From Balneola sp. (GTDB lineage: Bacteria > Bacteroidota > Rhodothermia > Balneolales > Balneolaceae), in NCBI GenBank assembly GCA_002694685.1, contig NZMW01000002.1:62001-126000 (forward strand): 64,000 bases of DNA, written 5' to 3'. Of this stretch, positions 57,079 to 64,000 are shown piece by piece. The translations under genes were made by a program, and so were the position numbers. The notes beneath the pieces were generated by a model that was given only the letters and a program-made list of their open reading frames with translations, was not told the origin of the DNA and did no database searches. Every line of letters starts with the position of its first letter. Position 1 is the stretch's first letter.

Positions 57079-60000
57079 TTAGCTTTGTGGAATCTTAATA
57101 ATGAATGTAGTTCCGCTACTGGCTTCGGAGGAGAGGTCTAACTCCCCGCCATGGGCTTTTATAACATCGTTTGTGATGGAAAGACCGAGGCCGGTACCTT
57201 CGGTTCCTTTTTTGGTAGTAAAGAATGGCTGAAGAACCTGTGCTTTAAGATGCTCCGGAATTCCCGGCCCGTTATCTTCTACAAGAATGGTAATGGAGTT
57301 ACCTGCTTTGCTTGTAGTTACCGTGAGCTTTGGCTTATAATTTTCGTCGGAATCTTTGAGCGCTTTCAGCTTATCCCTCATGGCATCAAAAGCATTATTA
57401 CATAAGTTCAGGATCACCCGGCTGAAGTCTTCAAAGATCATCGGCACTTTTCCGACGTTATCTTCAAGCTGTACATCAATATCTACGTTGATAGGATTCT
57501 TACTTGCCCGCATCCCATGAAAGGCAAGGTTTACATATTCTTTTACCAACTGATTTAAATCTACCGGCTCCATATTTCCGCTTCCGCCGCGGGAATGCTG
57601 AAGCATGGATTTCACGATACCATCGGCACGAGTGCCATGCTGGTGAATTTTTTTGAGGTTCATCTCGATATCATTCAGGATATCATCTACATCCTCTGAT
57701 TTCTCATTAAACTTGGCGAGCTCTTCACGGACTTCAGCAATAAGTTCAATGCTTAAATCTGAAAAGTTGTTTACAAAGTTGAGAGGGTTTTTTATCTCGT
57801 GTGCAATTCCTGCGGTAAGCTGACCTAATGATGCCAGCTTCTCTTGTTGTACCAATTGTTCCTGAGCGGCACGTAAATCATTTAAGGCAGACTGAAGTTT
57901 TTGATAGGCCTCTGCATTTTGAACGGCAATACCTACATTAGCGGCGATAGTGGAGAGGAGGCGAAGATCTGATTCACTAAACCGATTTTCCTGTTCTTTA
58001 CTTTGCACACTGATTACGCCCAGTGATTTCTTGCCGGCTACGATTGGAACCCCGAGATAGGACTCCACCATTTCACCTTTCTTCTCGGCCTTGATCTTGT
58101 CGTAGGTTTCATCCAGATCATGGTTTACAAGCAACGGTTCTTTGCTGGTAATAATTTTCTCGGTAATCCCATTTCCAAATGGACGGGATTCAGCTTTATC
58201 CCCGTAGTAATAAGGGAAATGAAGCATGTCCGATTTCCGGTCATGGATCGCGAGATATACAATATCCGCTTTAAAAGTATCTCGCATTTTTTCACCAACC
58301 AGCTTAAATAAAGCATCCACTTCCAACTGGGCTACAATCGCCTTACTGATGCTATTTACGGTTTGAAGCTCAGCAGCACGTTGTTCAGTCTCTGCAAGTA
58401 ATCGGGTGGTTTCATTAAAGAGGCGGGCATTTTCCAGGGCCACACTCATACTGTTGGTAAGTGTTGTGAGTAATCTTACATCAGATTCATTGAAGGCATG
58501 CTCTTTCTCAACATTTTGCAAACTGATGGATCCCATAACTTTATCACCAACAATCATGGGCACAAAGATAGCTGATTTAGGAGCCAGGCCTTTCGTTACA
58601 CCGCTTTCGGTATCCCCATATTTCTTTGCGGTGTCTATGTAGTCTTCATTAATTAGTAACGCTTCCTTGGTTTTGATGAGGTGCTTGTTGGCCCAAATAA
58701 ACGGACGGGGTTCTATATAAAGTCGCTCTCCATTTTCGATAGCGTATTCCCAGGCTTCAATTTCTTTATCATGATCGAAGGTTCGGATGAGCATGGTTTG
58801 AGTATTCAGTACCTCACATATTCGATTCCCAACGAGGCTGTAAATAGCCTGCATATCCATTTCCCGCACCAAGCCTTCCTGTACGCTGTTGATGACAGCC
58901 AATTCAGCATTTCGTTGTTCAGTTTCGGCAAGCAGTCGGTTCGTCTCATTGAAAAGCCGGGCATTCTCAAGAGCAACACTCATGCTATTCACCAGCGTGC
59001 TGAGCAATCGCACATCGGAGTCGCTGAAAGCGTGCTCCTTATCCAGATTTTGAAGACTAACATAACCGCGAATCATGTCGCCAACCACCATTGGAACAAA
59101 AAGGATAGATTTTGGCAGTTTGGTGCCGGGAACAGCCTTCGCAACTTTCCCTGTAATTTCTTCAACTTTGGCAGAAAGATCCTCATTAATAAGTATGAGA
59201 TCCTTGGTTTCTATGAGCTGTTCTCTAACCTTATCGAGTTTTCGGGGAGATGGATAAATTCGGCTTCCATCTTCATAGAGATACTTAAAGTATTCCATTC
59301 CTTCTTCTACATTAATGGTATAGATGCCTACCACCTGAGCATCAAAGACCTTACGGATCTGATCTCCGGCAAGGTCATAAATCCCCTGCATATCCATCTC
59401 AGCTACAAGTCCCTGCTGCACGCTATTGATTACAGCTAATTCTGCATTACGCTGTTCCGTTTCATTAAAGAGGCGGGCATTCTCAAGTGCCACACTCATG
59501 CTGTTGGCAAGCGTGCTTAAAAGGCGAACATCAGAGTCACTAAAAGCATGTTCTTTATCAATATTTTGAAGACTTACGTATCCACGAACAACATCCCCAA
59601 CCTTAAGAGGGACATATAGCATCGATTTTGGGAAGGTGGTTCCCGGAACGGCCTGTGGAGCTTCTCCGGTAATAGTAGTGTAGGCTTCCTTAGCATTTTC
59701 CTCGATGTTAATCAGCTTTTGGGTGCTGATAAGTCGCTTCCGAATTTTATCATACGGTCGGGGGCTGGGCTCAACCCGTTCCCCATTCTCAAAAGCGTAT
59801 TGAAAATGTTCTTGCTCCGTTTCATGATTGAAGGTTGCAATGATCACCCCCTGGGCATCAAATAGAACACGGACTTTTTCACCTACTAAATCATAAATCC
59901 CCTGCATATCCATTTCAGCTACAAGTCCTTGCTGAACACTGTTAATTACGGCCAGTTCTGCATTTCGCTGCTCCGTTTCATTAAACAGCCGGGCATTTTC

Positions 60001-61044
60001 CAGAGCCACACTCATACTGTTGGCAAGCGTACTCAATAAGCGGACGTCTGAATCGCTAAAAGCAAATTCGCGATCTAAATTTTGAAGACTTACATAGCCA
60101 CGGACTTTATCCCCCAAAATGAGGGGTACATAAACCATGGATTCGGGGAACACGGTACCCGGAGCCGCCTCGCCACTTGCTCCATATTCTTTAATCGTTT
60201 TAGCTGCGTTGTCATTAATATGGATTAATTCTTGAGTAGAAATAAGGGCATCGCGTAAGCCATCAAATTTCCTTGGGTCGGGATAAAACCGTTTCCCATC
60301 TTCAAATACATAATGGAAATGTTCTATTTTATTCTCTACATCAAACTCAGCTATCACGGTAACCTGTGAGTCAAAAAGGTCGCGGATTTTGTCGCCTACC
60401 AGATCGTAAATGCCCTGAAGATCCATTTCGGCTACAAGCCCCTGCTGTACACTGTTGATTACCGCCAGTTCAGCATTCCGCTGTTCGGTTTCGTCAAAGA
60501 GCCGGGCATTTTCCAGAGCCACACTTATACTATTTGTGATGGTGCTGAGCAGCTGAACATCCGACTCGCTGAAGGCATGTTCACGATCTACATTCTGAAG
60601 ACTAACATAGCCACGAACTTCACTTCCAATCGTCATTGGAACGTATAGTGCTGATTTGGTGAGTTTAGTCCCCGGAATTACAGAAGGCTCTTCTCCGGTT
60701 AACTCCGTCCACTTTGCATCAACATCTTCAGCAAGGTATATCAGTTGATGATTGTCGATTAGTATTTGCCGAAAGGTATCAATAGGCCGGGGATCAAGAT
60801 AATAGCGCTCACCATCCTCAAAGATGTAATGGAATACTTCTGTGTTGTTATCAAAGTCAAAGGTAGATAAGGAAGCAATTTGAGCATCAAACAAATCCCG
60901 GATTTTTCCCCCTACCAAATCATAAATCCCTTTAAGACTGGTTTCGGCAACCAGTGCTTTTTGGATGCTGTTGATTACACTTAATTCAGCTTCCCGTTGC
61001 TTTAATAGCTCTGACGCTTCCTGCTTCCCCATTCTAATCTCCAA
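57079..61044 (-). CDS. sensor histidine kinase with six tandem GAF domains
   Basis: A 1321-residue soluble kinase. Six GAF domains (starting near 15, 190, 361, 533, 713 and 888) are joined by NARLFNETEQRNAELAVINSV-like helices; the unit length is about 172 residues (roughly 515 bp), and units 2-4 are especially alike. The kinase core follows: LGQLTAGIAHEIKNPLNF (H1082), NLCNNAFDAMRDK, DNGPGI and GTGLGLSI. It has the shortest HisKA-ATPase loop of the four, without repeat inserts, and so may show the ancestral core. First gene of the operon; the promoter is likely in the 242-bp gap facing the STAS gene. Confidence 0.92.
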   Translation of the reverse strand: MEIRMGKQEASELLKQREAELSVINSIQKALVAETSLKGIYDLVGGKIRDLFDAQIASLSTFDFDNNTEVFHYIFEDGERYYLDPRPIDTFRQILIDNHQLIYLAEDVDAKWTELTGEEPSVIPGTKLTKSALYVPMTIGSEVRGYVSLQNVDREHAFSESDVQLLSTITNSISVALENARLFDETEQRNAELAVINSVQQGLVAEMDLQGIYDLVGDKIRDLFDSQVTVIAEFDVENKIEHFHYVFEDGKRFYPDPRKFDGLRDALISTQELIHINDNAAKTIKEYGASGEAAPGTVFPESMVYVPLILGDKVRGYVSLQNLDREFAFSDSDVRLLSTLANSMSVALENARLFNETEQRNAELAVINSVQQGLVAEMDMQGIYDLVGEKVRVLFDAQGVIIATFNHETEQEHFQYAFENGERVEPSPRPYDKIRKRLISTQKLINIEENAKEAYTTITGEAPQAVPGTTFPKSMLYVPLKVGDVVRGYVSLQNIDKEHAFSDSDVRLLSTLANSMSVALENARLFNETEQRNAELAVINSVQQGLVAEMDMQGIYDLAGDQIRKVFDAQVVGIYTINVEEGMEYFKYLYEDGSRIYPSPRKLDKVREQLIETKDLILINEDLSAKVEEITGKVAKAVPGTKLPKSILFVPMVVGDMIRGYVSLQNLDKEHAFSDSDVRLLSTLVNSMSVALENARLFNETNRLLAETEQRNAELAVINSVQEGLVREMDMQAIYSLVGNRICEVLNTQTMLIRTFDHDKEIEAWEYAIENGERLYIEPRPFIWANKHLIKTKEALLINEDYIDTAKKYGDTESGVTKGLAPKSAIFVPMIVGDKVMGSISLQNVEKEHAFNESDVRLLTTLTNSMSVALENARLFNETTRLLAETEQRAAELQTVNSISKAIVAQLEVDALFKLVGEKMRDTFKADIVYLAIHDRKSDMLHFPYYYGDKAESRPFGNGITEKIITSKEPLLVNHDLDETYDKIKAEKKGEMVESYLGVPIVAGKKSLGVISVQSKEQENRFSESDLRLLSTIAANVGIAVQNAEAYQKLQSALNDLRAAQEQLVQQEKLASLGQLTAGIAHEIKNPLNFVNNFSDLSIELIAEVREELAKFNEKSEDVDDILNDIEMNLKKIHQHGTRADGIVKSMLQHSRGGSGNMEPVDLNQLVKEYVNLAFHGMRASKNPINVDIDVQLEDNVGKVPMIFEDFSRVILNLCNNAFDAMRDKLKALKDSDENYKPKLTVTTSKAGNSITILVEDNGPGIPEHLKAQVLQPFFTTKKGTEGTGLGLSITNDVIKAHGGELDLSSEASSGTTFIIKIPQS
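58380..60474 (-). repeat. tandem coding repeat (GAF units 2-5)
   Basis: About 515-540 bp units, each beginning with the AELAVINSV segment and ending with RLFNETEQRN. Similarity is visible at both protein and DNA level, which points to internal duplication rather than separate acquisition. Confidence 0.75.
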
Positions 61045-61064
61045 TTGTACGCCACTGATTGTTA

Positions 61065-61088
61065 TAGGGATTACCTATTTATAATCCC
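61065..61088. promoter_or_regulatory. dyad upstream of the kinase operon
   Basis: TAGGGATTACCTA (61065-61077) resembles the TAGGTGATTACCCT site at 37840. GGGATTA/TAATCCC (61067-61073 and 61082-61088) also forms a 7-bp hairpin, 21 bp from the six-GAF kinase start. It could be an operator or a leader hairpin. Confidence 0.3.
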
Positions 61089-61286
61089 CAAAAATACCCT
61101 TAGCTAAAGAAAGTGCTTTGATTATGACGATAGACAATAATACTGAAGCATTTGTACCCAATTCTGTAGCCAAAATAAGCTAATAGAAAATATCTGATAT
61201 CAAAACTATAACTTTAATATTGATGAGTGGATTTTTATGCCACTTTTTAGTTTGTTTAGTTTCATTTTAAAACAAGCATCAAGATT

Positions 61287-61637
61287 ATGAAATACGACAT
61301 TTCGGAACGGTACAATTGTGTGGTGATTACGTTTAAGGGGAATTTAATGGGCGGACCTGATGCAGAGGAATTCAGGAACGAGCTCCACGAACTCATTGAA
61401 AACGATAAAAAAGATATTATCGTCGATCTCGGAAAAGTGAAGTTTATCAACTCTTCAGGACTTGGGATTTTGATTGGCGGGCTGACAACTATGAAAAATG
61501 CTGGTGGCGAATTGGTTATTTGTCAGGCAGATAAGAAGATTGAAAGTCTGTTAATGGTAACACAACTGATTAAAGTATTTAATCACTTCCGTACACTGGA
61601 TGAAGCTGCTGAATACTTCCACGAAAAGAATAAATAA
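61287..61637 (+). CDS. STAS-domain anti-anti-sigma factor-like protein
   Basis: A 116-residue single STAS domain of the SpoIIAA/RsbV type: DIIVDLGKVKFINSSGLGIL with likely phosphorylated S57 in NSSG, and GGELVICQADKKI. Family knowledge: such proteins switch partners between an anti-sigma kinase and other targets, and are dephosphorylated by SpoIIE/RsbU phosphatases. It is divergent from the kinase operon that ends in such a phosphatase. No RsbW-like kinase gene is in the window, so the partner lies elsewhere or the output is not a sigma factor. Confidence 0.9.
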   Translation: MKYDISERYNCVVITFKGNLMGGPDAEEFRNELHELIENDKKDIIVDLGKVKFINSSGLGILIGGLTTMKNAGGELVICQADKKIESLLMVTQLIKVFNHFRTLDEAAEYFHEKNK

Positions 61638-61639
61638 AA

Positions 61640-61674
61640 AAATCCCACATTAAATGAATAATGTGGGATTAAAA
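61640..61674. terminator. terminator between STAS and ahcY genes
   Basis: AATCCCACATT and AATGTGGGATT pair over 11 bp. The minus-strand side continues into a T-run (TTTTTTTATTTA), so it best terminates ahcY. Confidence 0.8.
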
Positions 61675-61709
61675 TTGATCAAACAGATCAGTATCGTCAG
61701 CTACTTATC

Positions 61710-63026
61710 TTAATAGCGGTATTGATCTGATTTGTAAGGTCCTGTAATCGGAACACCGATATAGTCGGCTTGTTCTTCAGTAAGTGTTTCAAGCTCTACA
61801 CCAATTTTGGACAGGTGTAGTCTCGCTACTTTCTCATCTAAAGATTTAGGCAGTACGTGTACACCCGGCTCAAATTCTTCCGGACGATTCCATAGTGCTA
61901 TCTGTGCAAGAGTTTGGTTAGCAAAGCTGTTACTCATTACAAAAGAAGGGTGGCCTGTTGCATTCCCAAGATTCATTAAGCGACCTTGAGAAAGTAATAC
62001 AACCTGCTTACCAGAGTCATTCATGGTGAAGAGATCAACCTGTGGTTTAATATTCTCTTCTTTCGCGTTTTGCTTCAACCAAGCTACGTCAATTTCATTG
62101 TCAAAGTGACCGATGTTTCCAACGATGGCTTTGTCTTTCATTTTTTTGAAATGACGGTCTTTAATGATGTCTTTGTTACCTGTGGCGGTTACAAAAATAT
62201 CGCCTTCTTCAGCGGCGTTGTCCATCGTCTTCACTTCAAAACCATCCATTGCAGCCTGAAGCGCACAAATCGGATCGATTTCAGTTACAATCACACGGGC
62301 TCCGGCGCCTTGCAGTGAAGCAGCGGTTCCTTTCCCTACATCGCCATAACCTGCAATAACGGCTACTTTTCCAGCCATCATTACATCAGTGGCACGACGG
62401 ATAGCATCAGCTGCAGATTCACGGCAGCCATACTTGTTATCAAACTTAGATTTTGTAACAGAGTCGTTAACATTAATCGCAGGAAGAGAAAGTGTGCCTT
62501 TTCGCTCACGTTCAATCAGGCGAAGAACACCTGTGGTAGTTTCTTCAGAAATTCCGTTGATACCATCAACTAATTCAGGGTAGCGATCCAAGACCATGTT
62601 AGTCAGGTCACCGCCATCATCAAGGATCATATTTAAAGGCTCTCCGTCAGGGAAGAAAAGAGTTTGCTCGATACACCAGTCAAACTCTTCTTCCGTCATT
62701 CCTTTCCAGGCATAAACGGGGATGCCGGCTTCAGCAATAGCGGCTGCAGCGTGATCTTGTGTAGAGTAAATGTTGCAGGAAGACCAGGTTACATCAGCGC
62801 CCAGGTCAACTAAAGTTTCAATAAGTACCGCGGTCTGGATAGTCATATGGAGGCATCCAGCAATTCGAGCTCCCTTTAAAGGCTGTTCTTCTTTGTACTC
62901 TTCACGGATGGCCATCAATCCCGGCATTTCCGCTTCAGCGAGTTCAATTTCCTGACGACCGTAATGGGCCTGAGAAATATCTTTTACTTTGTAAGCTAGT
63001 TTTTCTTGTTCTTTTACTTGTGGCAT
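61710..63026 (-). CDS. ahcY: adenosylhomocysteinase
   Basis: A 438-residue NAD-dependent enzyme that splits S-adenosylhomocysteine into adenosine and homocysteine and so keeps methyltransferases active. Motifs: [41 protein letters not shown] site [20 protein letters not shown] and the C-terminal [13 protein letters not shown]. It starts 4 bp after the thioredoxin-like gene stop, so the two are probably co-transcribed. No SAH riboswitch is seen directly in front of it. Confidence 0.96.
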   Translation of the reverse strand: MPQVKEQEKLAYKVKDISQAHYGRQEIELAEAEMPGLMAIREEYKEEQPLKGARIAGCLHMTIQTAVLIETLVDLGADVTWSSCNIYSTQDHAAAAIAEAGIPVYAWKGMTEEEFDWCIEQTLFFPDGEPLNMILDDGGDLTNMVLDRYPELVDGINGISEETTTGVLRLIERERKGTLSLPAINVNDSVTKSKFDNKYGCRESAADAIRRATDVMMAGKVAVIAGYGDVGKGTAASLQGAGARVIVTEIDPICALQAAMDGFEVKTMDNAAEEGDIFVTATGNKDIIKDRHFKKMKDKAIVGNIGHFDNEIDVAWLKQNAKEENIKPQVDLFTMNDSGKQVVLLSQGRLMNLGNATGHPSFVMSNSFANQTLAQIALWNRPEEFEPGVHVLPKSLDEKVARLHLSKIGVELETLTEEQADYIGVPITGPYKSDQYRY

Positions 63027-63030
63027 ATAT

Positions 63031-63564
63031 CTATGATGTTTTGTTTTGTTCTATAATTTCTTTGGTGTCTTGATAATCCCTGCCAGTTAATCCAAGTTCG
63101 GCTTTGATTAAATATCCCTGTGGATCTACAAATACCTTAAAGGGGATGCCAAGGGATATTACTTGATCGCCAACTCCATTAGCATCGGCTACATACTCAA
63201 ACTCATAATCGTTTTTCTCTTTAAAAGATCGAACTTCCTCGATGGTATCAGAACTAGTTAGGTTCACTGCTAATACAACAAAGTCATCAGGGTATTCATT
63301 CTGTAGAGAGTCCATAGCCGGAAAAACCTGTAAGCAAGGTCCGCACCAGGTTTCCCAGAAATCAATTAGGACCACCTTTCCTTCAAGGTCAGCAATGGTA
63401 ACTTCATTTCCATCCAGGTCTTGAAAACTTGAATTCCAGATTACACTATCAATTCGTTGCTCTTCTTCCGTTAAATCACGCGGATTTTCCCTGACGTTAG
63501 AATTACAGGAAACAAATAATGCTGTTAAAAATAAAACTGAACAGGCAGTTCTTAAGTAGATCAT
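63031..63564 (-). CDS. TlpA/ResA-like thioredoxin lipoprotein
   Basis: Using ATG 63564 gives 177 residues starting [20 protein letters not shown], a lipoprotein signal with lipobox FVSC. An ATG at 63594 would place ten residues before the signal, so the inner start is preferred. The thioredoxin fold has [20 protein letters not shown] (CxxC WCGPC) and the cis-Pro region [12 protein letters not shown]. It probably reduces periplasmic disulfides. Its pairing with ahcY is not functionally obvious. Confidence 0.85.
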   Translation of the reverse strand: MIYLRTACSVLFLTALFVSCNSNVRENPRDLTEEEQRIDSVIWNSSFQDLDGNEVTIADLEGKVVLIDFWETWCGPCLQVFPAMDSLQNEYPDDFVVLAVNLTSSDTIEEVRSFKEKNDYEFEYVADANGVGDQVISLGIPFKVFVDPQGYLIKAELGLTGRDYQDTKEIIEQNKTS

Positions 63565-63594
63565 AAAATGCTTATGTGAATTATAACAGTACAA

Positions 63595-63937
63595 TCAATA
63601 AAGATACGATTTAGTTCTCAAAAAAGGGGAATAGCCAAGGAAAAAGGATTCCACTACAATTTGTATGATTAAGACAGATGAAGTGAATGGGTGAGCTCAT
63701 GATATAGATTGAGCCTGAAGTGTTAAGTAATAGAAATCTAAGTAATTAAAGCCATGATATTAACGCATTAGAATCTACGTGCAATTGTGTTTAAATATGT
63801 TATTTTGTGTGGAACCAGTCATTGTTTAATTTTTTATTAATTATTAATGATTTTTTATAAGCATATGGTCGTTCGGAGAAAGCTTCATATCTCCATTCAG
63901 AATGATCATAATTAACTACTAACCAAACGAGAACACA
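63595..63937. other. intergenic region of about 340 bp
   Basis: AT-rich divergent region between the thioredoxin-like gene and the partial gene at the right edge. I see no ORF, RNA gene or clear terminator. It must hold promoters for both directions, but no site matches the Bacteroidota promoter consensus exactly. Confidence 0.5.
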
Positions 63938-64000
63938 ATGAAAAAAAGCTACTATATACGATTTCTGGCTGTTCTTTCTGTCACACTCTTTTGTGCACAG
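63938..64000 (+). CDS. partial exported protein (first 21 codons)
   Basis: ATG at 63938 opens a frame to the window end reading MKKSYYIRFLAVLSVTLFCA plus Q, a typical signal peptide whose cleavage site would lie at the edge. The long leader region before it suggests a separately regulated gene. Too little is present to name a family. Confidence 0.6.
   Translation, partial: MKKSYYIRFLAVLSVTLFCAQ

Noticed and set aside
58681-59439. A 252-codon open frame on the plus strand inside the six-GAF kinase gene
   Set aside because: It is antisense to a strongly supported repeated coding region; its length and repeats follow from the codon pattern of the GAF units.
61710-63026. SAH riboswitch controlling ahcY
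   Set aside because: The gene starts 4 bp after the upstream thioredoxin-like gene, leaving no room for a leader; nothing SAH-riboswitch-like was seen further upstream.

Overview
The window looks like chromosomal DNA of a marine member of the Bacteroidota/Balneolota group (a Balneola- or Gracilimonas-like bacterium is my best guess; this is inference). The reasons are a moderate-to-low GC content, few strong Shine-Dalgarno sites, several TTG/GTG starts, secreted proteins with type IX-style C-terminal sorting domains next to a PorV/PorQ-type outer-membrane protein and a TonB-dependent receptor, a propeller-type sensor kinase, and an ECF42 sigma factor paired with a YCII protein.

Layout. 1-3.0 kb: an arsenosugar-type cluster (AhpD-like peroxidase, radical SAM protein ArsS, and two rSAM-associated transferases). 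3.1-16.6 kb: a same-strand run of exported proteins (two with C-terminal sorting domains, two lipoproteins, a TonB receptor, a PorV-like barrel and a phosphodiesterase). 16.7-18.8 kb: housekeeping genes (FdxA-type ferredoxin, folP, cdaA). 18.8-20.7 kb: an aldo/keto reductase and a REP-associated tyrosine transposase (RAYT) set among four copies of a GC-rich palindrome. 20.7-26.6 kb: propionate/methylmalonyl-CoA genes (meaB and two mutase subunits) and an acyl-CoA dehydrogenase. 26.6-33.6 kb: mixed genes (a SUMF1-like lipoprotein, a PAS-only protein, SufE, a hybrid kinase, PaiB-like, and YCII plus ECF42).

Signalling is the dominant theme from 27.5 kb onward. At 33.8-41.0 kb an intact histidine kinase and LuxR-type regulator are followed by a receiver that has lost its key residues and a seven-PAS kinase whose ATP-binding domain has decayed. 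At 46.0-61.0 kb a six-gene minus-strand operon encodes four large sensor kinases with very different sensing halves (six GAF domains; a 7TM receptor; an NTF2-like domain plus three repeated modules; a beta-propeller) on near-identical kinase cores, followed by a lone receiver and a receiver-SpoIIE phosphatase. A divergent STAS gene follows, which suggests a partner-switching output.

The most unusual DNA-level signal lies inside these kinases. A 30-bp element occurs three times in the same reading frame (LSAxxxQLS), and a TCCCCCTT-NN-AAGGGGGA palindrome occurs twice in the same frame (SP[L/F]EGG). They sit at the loop between the dimerisation and ATPase domains, and once in an ATPase-domain loop. 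These look like small repeats inserted into permissive protein loops. The window ends with ahcY, a TlpA-like lipoprotein and the first 21 codons of an exported protein. A tRNA-Arg(ACG) and a 56-codon gene with a good ribosome binding site lie near 41.5 kb.
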